From an uncultured Bacilli bacterium (lineage in GTDB: Bacteria; Bacillota_I; Bacilli_A; RF39; UBA660), in contig CALVKA010000001.1 in assembly GCA_944332475.1 (NCBI GenBank), positions 186,001 through 250,000 of the forward strand: a DNA stretch of 64,000 nt, in the 5' to 3' direction. Of the stretch, positions 33,391 to 42,700 are shown one piece after another. A program made the position numbers and the translations under genes. Under the pieces are notes generated by a model, which was given only the letters and a program-made list of their open reading frames with translations, was not told the origin of the DNA and searched no databases. Numbering within the stretch: position 1 is the stretch's first letter; each line of letters starts with the position of its first letter.

Positions 33391-35274
33391 ATGAGAAAGT
33401 TAAATAATGGTGGTTTTGCTATTTCGACATTATTATATGGTCTTATGATAATGTCTTTATTAATTGTCTTAGCGTTGTTAAGTAATCTTGGTTCTAGTCG
33501 TCAGAGTACAACAACATTTGTTGATAAGATAGAAGATGAATTGAATCGATTAAGTGTTACTGATACTGAAGGTGAATACGCTGGCGGTGAAGTAGATAAT
33601 AATGGTCGTGAATATATTGCTCCAACTGCTGGCTGGTATAAAATTGAATTATGGGGTGCTGGTGGAGGTGGCTCTAATGGAGGTAAAGGAGCTTATGTTT
33701 CTGCCATTATGTATTTGGATATTAATGATTATTTGTATTTTTATGTAGGTGAAAAAGGAAATAAGAGTACGACTTTTAATGGTGGTGGTAGTGCCTCTGG
33801 TAGTTATTATGCTGGTGGAGGAGCTACGGATGTTCGTTTGATTTCTGGTTCTTGGAATGATCCTTCTTCTTTAGAAAGCAGACTTATGGTTGCGGCTGGA
33901 GGTGCTGGTGGAGGTTCTTCTGCTGGTGGTGCTGGAGGTTCTTTGATTGGTGGTAATACGAGTTTAGCTGGAACACAATCTGGTGGTGCTAGTTTTGGTA
34001 AAGCTGCTAATGGTAGTTCTTCTGCTGCTGGTGGTGGTGGAGGATACTTCGGTGGTAAAGCTGCTAATGGTGCTGGAGGTGGTTCTTCCTTTATTATGGG
34101 ATATGCTGGTGTTCGTACAAGAATGAATGATGTTACTTCTACGGATACGATAAAGACTTTCCAGCAGATTCATTTAGGAGAGTATGTTCCTGCTAAAGAT
34201 GCAGATGGTAATCCATTACCTAATGCTGGTGATCCAGTGTTGGAGGATTATACTTCTACAATTTATAATGGATTAATTGTTCCTGGTGTTAATTCTGAAG
34301 GGGGAAAATTTAAAATTACAAAGGTTTCTGATAATGCAAAAGAAAATCCTCCAAGATTTGGTAGTAATAATAGTTTAAAACAGGTTAGATATATTGTTGA
34401 CTGTGTTGATAGTAATACTTCGAATACAACTGGATATTGGACAGAGATTCAGGCAATTGGTACGAAAGGTGGGAAAGATGGTGTCAATGTAGCAAAGGGT
34501 GCTACTGTTGCAGCTTCTTCTGGTGGTACTTTACAAAATGGTTCTCGTATTGTGGATGGTATTGCTGATACTACATCTTCTTATGCTCAAATTTCTGGTT
34601 CGGGGACAAAATGTGTCAAGGTTACGCTGGATGGAACTTATGATTTGTCCGAGATTGCTGTTTGGCATCGAATTGGTTATACTTTTAGTGGACATACGTT
34701 AGCTGTAAGTTCTGATAATTCTAGTTGGACTTATGTTCGTACGAAGAGTTCTGATAGTAGTTCTACGGGATTGCAAAATGAAGCTGAGACAGCTAATGGT
34801 ATTCGTTATAATACCTTCCATTCTTCTGATACCGGTGAATTGGTAGAAGGAAATTATTATATTTTTTCTGCTAATAGTGATAATATGGTTTTATCTTCTT
34901 ATGAAGAGAGTGGTATTACTATTGCTAGAATGGAACCTTTTACAGGTGAGGATAATCAAGTATGGCATGTTTATAAGCAAGCAGATCCTTCTACAGGAAC
35001 AGAGTATTATCGAATGGAAAATACGGCAAATAATTTGGCTTTAGAAGTTTCTGATAATAGTGCCGATATCGGAGTTACTATTGACTTATATCAAAATAAT
35101 GTAGAAAATACTGCTCAAAATTGGAATTTAAATCCTTTAGGAAATGGATATTATATTGTTACTTCTCAGTTGAATGTACGTATTGGTTATAATACTAGTA
35201 ATTCTATTGTTCAGACACAGTCTAATACTCAGAATAAAACGCAACGTTGGAAATTTGTTTGGGCAGATTATTAG
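33391..35274 (+). CDS. Prepilin-like glycine-rich protein with discoidin-like and ricin-type lectin domains
   Basis: 627 residues. The N-terminus LNNGGFAISTLLYGLMIMSLLIV resembles a class III (prepilin) signal, with Gly8-Phe9 and no Glu at +5. Residues about 60-235 are the ALK-like glycine-rich domain (ELWGAGGGGSNGGKGAYVS; GGGATDVRLISGSW). Residues about 330-455 look like a discoidin (F5/8 C) domain (ASSGGTLQNGSRIVDGIADTTSSYAQI, then KCVKVTLDGTYDLSEIAVW). The last 150 residues are a ricin-type beta-trefoil with the QxW-like repeats QVWHV, QNWNL and QRWKF, so carbohydrate binding is likely. It is a surface adhesin or pilus-tip candidate. It has its own terminator and follows rsmD by 27 bases. 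Confidence 0.82.
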   Translation: MRKLNNGGFAISTLLYGLMIMSLLIVLALLSNLGSSRQSTTTFVDKIEDELNRLSVTDTEGEYAGGEVDNNGREYIAPTAGWYKIELWGAGGGGSNGGKGAYVSAIMYLDINDYLYFYVGEKGNKSTTFNGGGSASGSYYAGGGATDVRLISGSWNDPSSLESRLMVAAGGAGGGSSAGGAGGSLIGGNTSLAGTQSGGASFGKAANGSSSAAGGGGGYFGGKAANGAGGGSSFIMGYAGVRTRMNDVTSTDTIKTFQQIHLGEYVPAKDADGNPLPNAGDPVLEDYTSTIYNGLIVPGVNSEGGKFKITKVSDNAKENPPRFGSNNSLKQVRYIVDCVDSNTSNTTGYWTEIQAIGTKGGKDGVNVAKGATVAASSGGTLQNGSRIVDGIADTTSSYAQISGSGTKCVKVTLDGTYDLSEIAVWHRIGYTFSGHTLAVSSDNSSWTYVRTKSSDSSSTGLQNEAETANGIRYNTFHSSDTGELVEGNYYIFSANSDNMVLSSYEESGITIARMEPFTGEDNQVWHVYKQADPSTGTEYYRMENTANNLALEVSDNSADIGVTIDLYQNNVENTAQNWNLNPLGNGYYIVTSQLNVRIGYNTSNSIVQTQSNTQNKTQRWKFVWADY

Positions 35275-35294
35275 AAGCGAAAGCTTCTTTTTTT
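35273..35294 (+). terminator. Intrinsic terminator with GAAA loop
   Basis: AGAAGC (35273-35278), GAAA loop, GCTTCT (35283-35288), then T-run. It overlaps the stop codon. Confidence 0.85.
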
Positions 35295-35303
35295 TGAAAA
35301 AAA

Positions 35304-35330
35304 TTAGCACAATTGGTTGACAAGTGCTAA
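35304..35330 (+). promoter_or_regulatory. CIRCE operator 1
   Basis: TTAGCAC at 35304-35310 and GTGCTAA at 35324-35330, 27 bases overall, which matches the CIRCE layout of two 9-base arms and a 9-base spacer; the innermost two bases of each arm do not pair. Bound by HrcA. It overlaps the -35 box. Confidence 0.85.
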
Positions 35331-35345
35331 CTAATGACATATAAT
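35317..35345 (+). promoter_or_regulatory. Sigma-A promoter of the hrcA-dnaK operon
   Basis: Consensus TTGACA at 35317-35322 and TATAAT at 35340-35345, 17-base spacer. One CIRCE site covers the -35 box and a second lies just after the -10 box. Confidence 0.9.
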
Positions 35346-35349
35346 GTTA

Positions 35350-35376
35350 TTAGCACTTAGAAAAAGATAGTGCTAA
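35350..35376 (+). promoter_or_regulatory. CIRCE operator 2
   Basis: TTAGCACTT at 35350-35358 and TAGTGCTAA at 35368-35376 with a 9-base spacer. It lies over the likely transcription start and leader. Confidence 0.88.
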
Positions 35377-35394
35377 CAGTAGGAGGCGGAATAC

Positions 35395-36381
35395 ATGTTA
35401 ACGGATAGACAATGTAAAGTCTTAAAGTTGATTGTTGAAAAGTATATTAAAGATCCAGTTCCAGTTGGCTCTAAGACGATATCTAAAACATTGAAATGTT
35501 CTAGTGCAACTGTTCGAAACGAAATGTCTGCTTTGGAAGAGGCAGGTTTGTTAGAGAAGACACATACTTCAAGTGGTCGTGTTCCTAGTGAAGATGGTTA
35601 TCGTTATTATGTTGATCATTTAATGGAACCTAAGAAGATGACTGGAGAAGATATGTTAAAGCTTCAAACCGTTTTTCATAATCAACAGCTTGCTTTATCA
35701 GATGTTATAGTAAAGAGTTTACAGGTAATTTCTGATATGACTAATTATACTACTGTCGTACTTGGCAGTACATCTCATGAGAATCTTCTTAAACAAATAG
35801 AAGTAGTTCCGATTGATGAAGGTAGTATGATTGTGATTGTTATTACAGATCGTGGTCACGTAGAACACAAGAATATTCGTTTGCAAGATGTTTCTTTAGA
35901 AGAAGTTAAAAAGACTGTTAATTTAATTAATAATCTTATTGTTGGTACTCCTATTGATGAAGTTAGTGCAAAATTAGAATATGAAGTAAAACCTATTATA
36001 GGTAAGTATGTTAAGCAACATGAACAACTATATAATGCCTTCTATCATGTATTTAGTGATTTTACGAACCAAGAGGTTAATGTTGTAGGTAAGAATAAAT
36101 TTTTGACACAGCCTGAGTTTAGTAATATTGAAAAAATTCAATCTGTGTTTAGTAAATTGGATAATCCTGAACTTCTTCATAAGATTGAGGAAGATGATGA
36201 TAACAACATTAAGGTTTATATTGGTAGTGAAAGTAAGATTGATGATGATGTTACTGTTATTAAAACGAGATTTAAGAGCGGTAATCAAGAAGGAACACTT
36301 GCTATCATCGGACCTAAAAGAATGGAGTATGATAGAGTTGTTTCGATGCTTGAATACATGAAAGAAAATATAGAAAGGTAG
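35395..36381 (+). CDS. hrcA: Heat-inducible transcription repressor HrcA
   Basis: 328 residues. The winged-helix start LTDRQCKVLKLIVEKYIKDPVPVGSKTIS and ATVRNEMSALEEAGLLEKTHTSSGRVPSEDGYRYYVD in outline are diagnostic. HrcA binds the two CIRCE sites upstream and represses this operon; it depends on GroEL for activity in model species. ATG 35395 has AGGAGG. It is followed by grpE after 8 bases. Length is normal. Confidence 0.96.
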   Translation: MLTDRQCKVLKLIVEKYIKDPVPVGSKTISKTLKCSSATVRNEMSALEEAGLLEKTHTSSGRVPSEDGYRYYVDHLMEPKKMTGEDMLKLQTVFHNQQLALSDVIVKSLQVISDMTNYTTVVLGSTSHENLLKQIEVVPIDEGSMIVIVITDRGHVEHKNIRLQDVSLEEVKKTVNLINNLIVGTPIDEVSAKLEYEVKPIIGKYVKQHEQLYNAFYHVFSDFTNQEVNVVGKNKFLTQPEFSNIEKIQSVFSKLDNPELLHKIEEDDDNNIKVYIGSESKIDDDVTVIKTRFKSGNQEGTLAIIGPKRMEYDRVVSMLEYMKENIER

Positions 36382-36389
36382 GTAGTCAA

Positions 36390-36998
36390 ATGGAAAAAGA
36401 TGTAAAACAACCAGAAGAACAAGTTGAAAAATTAGATGAAGTACCTGTTCCTGAAGGACAGGCTGAACATAAACCTGAAAAAAAAGAAAAGAAGTTGAAA
36501 CATGCTGATTCTAAGTTAAAGGAAGAAAATCAAAAGTTAGCAGAACAGATTAAGCAGTTACAATCTGATAATCAAGCTTTGATGGATAAAGTTAAGTTGA
36601 CACAAGCAGAACTTGTTAATTATCGTAAGAGAAAAGATGAGGAAACGCAGAATATGTTAAAGTTTGCGAATCAAGATTTAGTAACAGAGTTGATTAATGT
36701 TGTTGATAACTTCGAAAGAGCTATTAAGTTAGATGATAATGATTTGACTGATGAAGTGTCTAAGTTCTTGGATGGGTTTAAAATGATGTATGCGAATTTG
36801 ACGGAGATTCTAAAGAAATTTGGAGTGGAAGAAATTAATCGTGTTGGTGAAGTTTTTGATCCTAGTCAAGAACAAGCGTTAATGACAGATTCTATTCCTG
36901 AGATGGATGATGATGTTGTTACAGAAGTATTATTAAAAGGATATAAATTAAATGGTAGGGTAATTCGTCCTGCCTCTGTAAAAGTAAATAGTAAATAA
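36390..36998 (+). CDS. grpE: Nucleotide exchange factor GrpE
   Basis: 202 residues. A charged disordered start (about 1-55) precedes a long coiled coil, then the GrpE core: LVTELINVVDNFERAI, FLDGFKMMYANLTEILKKFGVEEIN and the terminal EVLLKGYKLNGRVIRPASVKV in outline. It releases ADP from DnaK. Second gene of the heat-shock operon, 14 bases before dnaK. Confidence 0.95.
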   Translation: MEKDVKQPEEQVEKLDEVPVPEGQAEHKPEKKEKKLKHADSKLKEENQKLAEQIKQLQSDNQALMDKVKLTQAELVNYRKRKDEETQNMLKFANQDLVTELINVVDNFERAIKLDDNDLTDEVSKFLDGFKMMYANLTEILKKFGVEEINRVGEVFDPSQEQALMTDSIPEMDDDVVTEVLLKGYKLNGRVIRPASVKVNSK

Positions 36999-37012
36999 AG
37001 GAGAGATGATAT

Positions 37013-38866
37013 ATGAGTAAAATTATTGGTATCGATTTAGGTACAACTAATTCATGTGCTGCTGTATTGGAAGCTGGTGCTCCTAAGGTTATTCCAAACC
37101 CTGAAGGTAGTAGAACAACTCCATCTGTAGTAGCCTTTAAAAATGGAGAAAGAATTGTTGGTGAGTCTGCTAAAAGACAAGCTTTGACAAATAAAAATAC
37201 TGTTAGTTCTATTAAGAGAAAAATGGGAACTAGTGAAAAAGTAGAACTTGAAGGAAAAGATTATACTCCTGAAGAAGTTTCTGCTATGATTTTAAGTTAT
37301 ATTAAAGATTATGCTGAAAGTTATTTAGGTGAAAAAGTCGATAAGGCAGTTATTACTGTTCCTGCTTACTTTAATGATAGTCAACGTCAAGCTACTAAAA
37401 ATGCTGGTAAGATTGCTGGCCTTGAAGTTGAACGTATTATTAATGAACCAACTGCAGCAGCTTTAGCTTATGGTCTTGAAAAAGATGAAGGCCAAACTAT
37501 CTTAGTTTATGATTTAGGTGGTGGTACTTTCGATGTATCTATTCTTGAATTAGGTGATGGTGTATTCGAAGTTAAATCTACTAATGGTAATAACCACTTA
37601 GGTGGAGATGATTTTGATGAGAGAATTATGGATTACCTAGTTAGTGAGTTTAAGAAAGAAAATGGTGTTGATTTATCTAAAGATAAGATGGCTATGCAAC
37701 GTTTGAAAGAGACTGCTGAAAAAGCGAAGAAAGACTTATCTGGTATGGTATCTACACAAGTATCTGCACCATTTATCGCTAAGGGTGATGATGGAGAACC
37801 TCTACACTTAGATATGACTTTAACTCGTGCTAAATTCGAAGATTTGATTTCTGATTTGGTAGAGTCTACTTTGGAGCCAGTTCGTAAAGCATTGAAAGAT
37901 GCTCATATGACTAAGAAGGATATTGATAAAGTTATTTTAGTAGGTGGATCTACTCGTGTACCTATGGTATATGATTTAATTACAAAAGAATTAGGTAAAG
38001 AACCATCTCGTGAAGTTAACCCTGATGAAGTTGTTGCTATGGGTGCTGCTATTCAAGGTGGTGTATTAACTGGAGATGTTAATGATATCGTTTTACTTGA
38101 TGTTACACCATTATCACTTGGTATTGAAACATTAGGTGGAGTTATGACTACATTAATTCCAAGAAATACAACGATTCCAACTTCTAAATCAGAAGTATTC
38201 TCAACAGCAGCTGATAATCAACCAGCAGTTGATGTACATGTATTACAAGGTGAAAGACCAATGGCAGCTGACAATAAGACATTAGGAAGGTTCCAATTAG
38301 GAAATATTCCACCAGCACCTCGTGGTGTTCCTCAAATCGAAGTTAAATTTGATATTGATGCAAATGGTATTGTTAATGTTACTGCAAAAGATCTTGGTAC
38401 TAATAAAGAGCAATCTATTACGATTACCTCTTCTACAAATTTATCTGATGAAGAAGTAGAGAAGATGCGTAAAGAAGCTGAAGAAAATAAAGAAGCTGAT
38501 GAGAAACGTAAAGAAGAAGCTGAAGTTAAAAATGAGGCTGAACAATTAGTATTCCAAACTGAAAAAGCTATTAAAGACCTTGGAGATAAGGTTGATAAGA
38601 AGGAGAAAGAAGAAGCTGAAGATTTAATTAAAGATTTAAGAAAAGCTATAGATGAAAATGATATCGATGACATCAAGAAATATAAAGAAAAACTTCAAGA
38701 AAAAGCTATGAGTCTAGCTTCTAAAGTTTATGAACAAGCAGCAAAAGATAGACAACAAGATGAAAAAGATGATGAGGAAGACGAGAAAAAAGATAAAAAG
38801 AAAGACAAGAAAAAGAATAAAAAATCTGATGATGATGTTCAAGAAGCAGATATCGAAGAAGATTAA
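37013..38866 (+). CDS. dnaK: Chaperone protein DnaK (Hsp70)
   Basis: 617 residues. The ATPase domain has [23 protein letters not shown] and [12 protein letters not shown]; the interdomain linker is [18 protein letters not shown]; the substrate domain and helical lid follow. The C-terminus is unusual: instead of the common Gly-rich stretch it carries a Lys-rich tract (about 592-607, [13 protein letters not shown]) and then an acidic end (VQEADIEED). ATP-driven folding with DnaJ and GrpE in the cytoplasm. ATG 37013 has AGGAGAG. Confidence 0.97.
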   Translation: MSKIIGIDLGTTNSCAAVLEAGAPKVIPNPEGSRTTPSVVAFKNGERIVGESAKRQALTNKNTVSSIKRKMGTSEKVELEGKDYTPEEVSAMILSYIKDYAESYLGEKVDKAVITVPAYFNDSQRQATKNAGKIAGLEVERIINEPTAAALAYGLEKDEGQTILVYDLGGGTFDVSILELGDGVFEVKSTNGNNHLGGDDFDERIMDYLVSEFKKENGVDLSKDKMAMQRLKETAEKAKKDLSGMVSTQVSAPFIAKGDDGEPLHLDMTLTRAKFEDLISDLVESTLEPVRKALKDAHMTKKDIDKVILVGGSTRVPMVYDLITKELGKEPSREVNPDEVVAMGAAIQGGVLTGDVNDIVLLDVTPLSLGIETLGGVMTTLIPRNTTIPTSKSEVFSTAADNQPAVDVHVLQGERPMAADNKTLGRFQLGNIPPAPRGVPQIEVKFDIDANGIVNVTAKDLGTNKEQSITITSSTNLSDEEVEKMRKEAEENKEADEKRKEEAEVKNEAEQLVFQTEKAIKDLGDKVDKKEKEEAEDLIKDLRKAIDENDIDDIKKYKEKLQEKAMSLASKVYEQAAKDRQQDEKDDEEDEKKDKKKDKKKNKKSDDDVQEADIEED

Positions 38867-38868
38867 GA

Positions 38869-38891
38869 AAAGTAGCGTAAAGCTACTTTCT
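38869..38891 (+). terminator. Hairpin between dnaK and dnaJ
   Basis: AAAGTAGC (38869-38876) and GCTACTTT (38882-38889) with a 5-base loop. The T-run is short (interrupted by C), so it probably only reduces or tunes read-through into dnaJ. Confidence 0.65.
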
Positions 38892-38920
38892 TGTCTGTCA
38901 TTAGGAAATGAGGTGTAGAT

Positions 38921-40072
38921 ATGGCGGATAAACGTGATTATTATGAGGTGCTTGGTGTTAGTAAAGATGCTTCACAAGATGAGATTAAAAGTGCCTTTCG
39001 TAAAAAAGCAAAACAATATCATCCGGATTTAAATAAAGATAATCCTAATGCCGCAGAAAAGTTTAAAGAAGCACAGGAAGCTTATTCTGTTTTGTCTGAT
39101 GAATCAAAACGTAAGATGTATGATCAATATGGTCATGCTGGAGTAGGAAATGGTCCAAGAGGTGCTGGAGGATATTCTTATCAAGGATTCGATGCTTCTG
39201 ACTTCGACTTTGGTGATATTTTTGACTCTATTTTTGGAGGTTCTACAGGATTTTCTGGATTTGGTTTCGGTGGCGGTTCTTCTAATGGACGTGGAAATCG
39301 GGCTCGTCGTGGAAGCGATGTGTTAATGAGAATGGATTTAGACTTTGATGAAGCAGTATTTGGATGCGAGAAAAAGTTTGATTTAGATGTTGTTGAAGAT
39401 TGTGATGAATGTGATGGAAAAGGTGGTTTTGGAGAAGAAAAGTGTTCTACTTGTCATGGTAGTGGTACTGTTACTTCTGAACAACATACGATTTTAGGTT
39501 CTTTCTTATCTAAGACAACATGTCCTGATTGTGATGGAACTGGTCATACGTTTAAAAGAAAGTGTAGTGCTTGTAAGGGACGTGGTAAGATACGTAAAAA
39601 TAAAACGCTTACCATTAATATCCCTGCTGGTATTAATACGGGAGATCGTTTACGTGTTAGTGGAAAGGGTAATCCTGGCACTAATGGTGGAGAAAACGGA
39701 GACTTATATTTAGAATTTGTTGTGGATGAACATGATGTTTATGTTCGCCAGGAAGATGATATTTATGTAGAAGTTCCTCTTACTTTGACAGAAGCTATTA
39801 TGGGTTGTAAGAAGGAGATTCCTACTCTTTATGGTAATGTTAAAATCAATATTTCAGCTGGTACGAATAGTGGTGATAAACAACGTATTCGTGGTAAAGG
39901 TGTTGATAATCAATATCATAAGAGAAAAGGTGATATGTATGTTGTCTTTAAAGTCTATACTCCAAAGAAACTTTCTCGTGAACAAAAGAGTTTAATTGAG
40001 AAACTTGCTAAAACAGAAATGGATACACCAGAGATTAAAGAATTTAATCGATTTGTTAAAAATAATGATTAA
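38921..40072 (+). CDS. dnaJ: Chaperone protein DnaJ (Hsp40)
   Basis: 383 residues. J domain with HPD at residues 34-36, Gly/Phe-rich region (about 70-125), four CxxCxGxG-type zinc repeats ([35 protein letters not shown]) and the C-terminal substrate-binding domain. It stimulates DnaK ATPase and delivers clients. Last gene of the hrcA operon. GAGGTG precedes ATG 38921. Confidence 0.96.
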   Translation: MADKRDYYEVLGVSKDASQDEIKSAFRKKAKQYHPDLNKDNPNAAEKFKEAQEAYSVLSDESKRKMYDQYGHAGVGNGPRGAGGYSYQGFDASDFDFGDIFDSIFGGSTGFSGFGFGGGSSNGRGNRARRGSDVLMRMDLDFDEAVFGCEKKFDLDVVEDCDECDGKGGFGEEKCSTCHGSGTVTSEQHTILGSFLSKTTCPDCDGTGHTFKRKCSACKGRGKIRKNKTLTINIPAGINTGDRLRVSGKGNPGTNGGENGDLYLEFVVDEHDVYVRQEDDIYVEVPLTLTEAIMGCKKEIPTLYGNVKINISAGTNSGDKQRIRGKGVDNQYHKRKGDMYVVFKVYTPKKLSREQKSLIEKLAKTEMDTPEIKEFNRFVKNND

Positions 40073-40096
40073 GAGGTATTTTTACCTCTTTTTTTT
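40071..40096 (+). terminator. Intrinsic terminator of the heat-shock operon
   Basis: AAGAGGTA (40071-40078) pairs with TACCTCTT (40083-40090), TTTT loop, six T. TATAAT with an extended TGG (40099-40104) follows at once and probably drives the next gene. Confidence 0.85.
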
Positions 40097-40121
40097 GGTA
40101 TAATTGTGATAGGTGATGATT

Positions 40122-40625
40122 GTGAAAAAGATTGTAAATGAATATGTTTTTGATTTGCGTACGTTGAAGAGATTTTATCAAGTGAATTTACGGAGTAATT
40201 TCTTTTTGATTTTATTGTTGTTAGTGTTGGTCTCTACGATTTCTTCTTTTTTGGAACAAGATTTTTCTTTTGGTATTTTTAGTGCGATTGTCTTTTTTTT
40301 GGGTTGTATCTATTATTTTATTTTACCTTATATTTTGGCTCGTATGGCATATCGTTCTTTTTTAGATCAGGCAAAAGGAAAAGATTGTAAAATGAAAATT
40401 ACAATTACAGAAGAAGAGATTACTGTCGAAAATAAGACGACGAAAAGCAAGGAAGTTTATTCTACCTCTATTGTTAATAAAATAAGAGAAAAGAGGGATG
40501 CTATCTGTTTACTTACGGATCGTAACTTAGGTGTTTTTCTTTCTAAGAGTGGTTTTACTCATGGTAATAGAGATGATTTATATTTTATTTTTAATAAAAG
40601 TAGAAGTAAAGGTAGAGGTGTTTAA
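40122..40625 (+). CDS. YcxB-like membrane protein, copy 1
   Basis: About 167 residues from GTG 40122 (AGGTG upstream; GTG 40113 and ATG 40116 are in-frame alternatives). Two membrane helices (about 25-42 and 49-70) are followed by a C-terminal beta domain (MKITITEEEITVENKTTKSKEVYSTSIVNKIREKRDAICLL in outline, then GVFLSKSGF). This order fits the YcxB-like family, a PH-like domain behind two helices, of unknown function. Copy 2 follows 3 bases later. Confidence 0.7.
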   Translation: MKKIVNEYVFDLRTLKRFYQVNLRSNFFLILLLLVLVSTISSFLEQDFSFGIFSAIVFFLGCIYYFILPYILARMAYRSFLDQAKGKDCKMKITITEEEITVENKTTKSKEVYSTSIVNKIREKRDAICLLTDRNLGVFLSKSGFTHGNRDDLYFIFNKSRSKGRGV

Positions 40626-40628
40626 GTT

Positions 40629-41105
40629 ATGAAGATGATAAAAAACGAGTTTTCTTATAATATGCAGTTATTGAAAGAATTTTATTGGTTAAGTATGCGT
40701 CATGTATTTATATTTTTGATTTTGGCATCTATTTTTGTTTTTGTACTGGGACTTGTTTTTACGAATGGAACTTTTCTTGCTTTAGGAATTATTCTTTTAC
40801 TTTTTAGTTTATTATATTTGGTTTTTATGCCAATAGCTTTGGCGAAGACAAATTATCAAAGATTGTTGGAAAGATCTTCTGGGAAAGAAGTTATGAATCG
40901 TGTTTGTGTTGCTGATGGAAAGATTATTATTGAAAATGTAGATACTCATAATAAAGTTGAATATTCTTTATTGTCTGTTCGAAAAATAAAAGAGGGTAAA
41001 CGTATTATTTGTCTTATTACAAAGGCAAGGGTAGCGATTATGTTTTCTAAGGATGGATTTCTTGAAGGAACTCAGGAAGATTTGTATTCTTTGCTTAAAA
41101 AATAA
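40629..41105 (+). CDS. YcxB-like membrane protein, copy 2
   Basis: 158 residues, with the same plan as its neighbour: short basic start, two membrane helices (about 24-45 and 49-70), then the beta domain with VCVADGKIIIENVDTHNKVEYSLLSVRKIKEGKRIICLI in outline and AIMFSKDGF. Sequence identity with copy 1 is only moderate, so the duplication is old. Role unknown. Confidence 0.7.
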   Translation: MKMIKNEFSYNMQLLKEFYWLSMRHVFIFLILASIFVFVLGLVFTNGTFLALGIILLLFSLLYLVFMPIALAKTNYQRLLERSSGKEVMNRVCVADGKIIIENVDTHNKVEYSLLSVRKIKEGKRIICLITKARVAIMFSKDGFLEGTQEDLYSLLKK

Positions 41106-41111
41106 GGGAAC

Positions 41112-41158
41112 GCAACCGAAAAGTTGCAAAAAACAACTGAAAATTGGTGGAGTGCAAC
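41112..41158. promoter_or_regulatory. Repeated GCAAC/GTTGC inverted sites ahead of the membrane XRE gene
   Basis: GCAAC 41112-41116 faces GTTGC 41123-41127, and GTTGCA 41123-41128 faces TGCAAC 41153-41158. The same TGCAAC core recurs in the terminator after the gene (42637-42656). A likely operator for an XRE dimer; binding is inferred. Confidence 0.45.
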
Positions 41159-41196
41159 TGGTTAACACTGTATGATTTTTTTGAGGTGATGAAAAA

Positions 41197-42621
41197 GTGA
41201 AGTTTGGAGAAAACTTACAGAAGCTGAGAAAGGAAAAAGGGATTTCTCAAGAACAATTAGCAGAACAGTTAGGAGTAACTAGACAATCTGTTTCGAAGTG
41301 GGAGTCGGGTGCTAGTTATCCAGAAATGGATAAGATTGTTGCTTTGTGCAATATGTTTCATTGTGATTTAGATGTTTTAATTAATAAGGATGTCATGGAA
41401 GAGAGAGAAAGAAAAGATGCTAGTGGTGTTGTAAAAAATCTTTTGCAAAGTGCTGCTGATTATGTAAAAAAGACGATTTATCTTTTTGAACGTAAAAGTT
41501 TTAAGGATATTATTAAGATGTGTGCACAAATTCTTATTATTATAGGTGTTATCTTATGTTTTTCTATTCCTTTTATGTTGTTAAAGGATATTGTTGTCAG
41601 TTTATTTTATACTGGAGATAATTGGTTTTCTATTTTCTTCTCTCATTTTTGGGAATTTATATTCAATGCTAGTTATGCTATTTTAGCTATTGCTACTTTT
41701 CTTTATATATTTAAAGTTAAGTTTTTGGATGGAGAAGAGATTGTAGAGATTATGGAGGAAGATAATAATCATGTAGAAGAAAAAGATAATTCCTCTAAAG
41801 AAGAGAATGCTAAAAGTGTTTCTGAAAAACAGAAAGTAAAGGTAGTTAGGGTAAAAGAAAATAATTTTAGTTTATTAGATTTGTTATCTAAAGCTATTAC
41901 TGTATGTTTGAAATGTATTTTATTTTTCTTTTTAATTCCAATCGTGATAGGTACTGTTTTTGATGTGGTTGGATTGGTTATTTTGATTGCTTTGATTTTT
42001 AGAGGACTATTTTTGATAGGGCCAATCTTACTTCTTCTTGGTATTGCTGTTTTTGCAATCGTTGTGATTGAGGTTATTTTTGATTTTATTTTTAATTTAA
42101 AATTCAGTAAGAGAAGAGTTATCATTACTATTTTATCTTCTATTGTAGTTAGTGCTATTGGAATTGGATTATCTATTTGGTATTTCTTAAATTTAAATGT
42201 TATTTATGACGTACCTGAAGAGTTTCGCTCTGCTTCTCAAGAGGAAGTCTATTCTATGAGTGATGATTTTTATATTGATTATTATGATCATGGTAATACG
42301 GAGTTTATTGTTGATGATAGTATGACGAATCAAGTTCGTGTAAGAATCGATTATTATCCTATTGCGAATGATGTAAGATTAGTAGAAGATAATCATGAAG
42401 TTTATTTGGATTTTAAGGTAGTAGAAAGTCTTAATATAAAAGATATTACGGATAGTATTATTCGTGATTTAAAACATAACAAACTTCATACTTATGATCA
42501 ATTAGGACGTGTTTCTATGACGATTACTACGAGTCAGGATAATATTAATAAGATGCAAGATAATTATGATAAACATTATTATTCTGGTTGGGATTATGAA
42601 GACGAAGATGAAGGAGAGTAA
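41197..42621 (+). CDS. Multi-pass membrane protein with XRE DNA-binding domain
   Basis: 474 residues from GTG 41197, GAGGTGAT upstream. Residues about 5-62 are a classic XRE domain (LRKEKGISQEQLAEQLGVTRQSVSKWESGASYPEMDKI). The rest has about six or seven membrane helices in two groups (about 105-175 and 228-340) with a charged cytoplasmic loop between them, and an outer C-terminal domain of about 120 residues (HGNTEFIVDDSMTNQVRVRIDYY in outline). Membrane-tethered XRE proteins often sense envelope state. It follows the YcxB pair, possibly its target. Confidence 0.82.
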   Translation: MKFGENLQKLRKEKGISQEQLAEQLGVTRQSVSKWESGASYPEMDKIVALCNMFHCDLDVLINKDVMEERERKDASGVVKNLLQSAADYVKKTIYLFERKSFKDIIKMCAQILIIIGVILCFSIPFMLLKDIVVSLFYTGDNWFSIFFSHFWEFIFNASYAILAIATFLYIFKVKFLDGEEIVEIMEEDNNHVEEKDNSSKEENAKSVSEKQKVKVVRVKENNFSLLDLLSKAITVCLKCILFFFLIPIVIGTVFDVVGLVILIALIFRGLFLIGPILLLLGIAVFAIVVIEVIFDFIFNLKFSKRRVIITILSSIVVSAIGIGLSIWYFLNLNVIYDVPEEFRSASQEEVYSMSDDFYIDYYDHGNTEFIVDDSMTNQVRVRIDYYPIANDVRLVEDNHEVYLDFKVVESLNIKDITDSIIRDLKHNKLHTYDQLGRVSMTITTSQDNINKMQDNYDKHYYSGWDYEDEDEGE

Positions 42622-42636
42622 TCTCTTTTTCTTTTT

Positions 42637-42662
42637 AGTGTTGCACTTGCAACACTATTTTT
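42637..42662 (+). terminator. Intrinsic terminator of the membrane XRE gene
   Basis: AGTGTTGCA (42637-42645) and TGCAACACT (42648-42656), 9-base perfect stem with a 2-base gap, then ATTTTTC. Confidence 0.8.
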
Positions 42663-42673
42663 CTTTTGGTTTT

Positions 42674-42682
42674 TGTTATAAT
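42674..42682 (+). promoter_or_regulatory. Extended -10 promoter of thyA
   Basis: TGT immediately followed by TATAAT (42677-42682); no good -35 box is seen at the usual distance. Confidence 0.55.
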
Positions 42683-42700
42683 GAAATAGGAGGTTATGAT

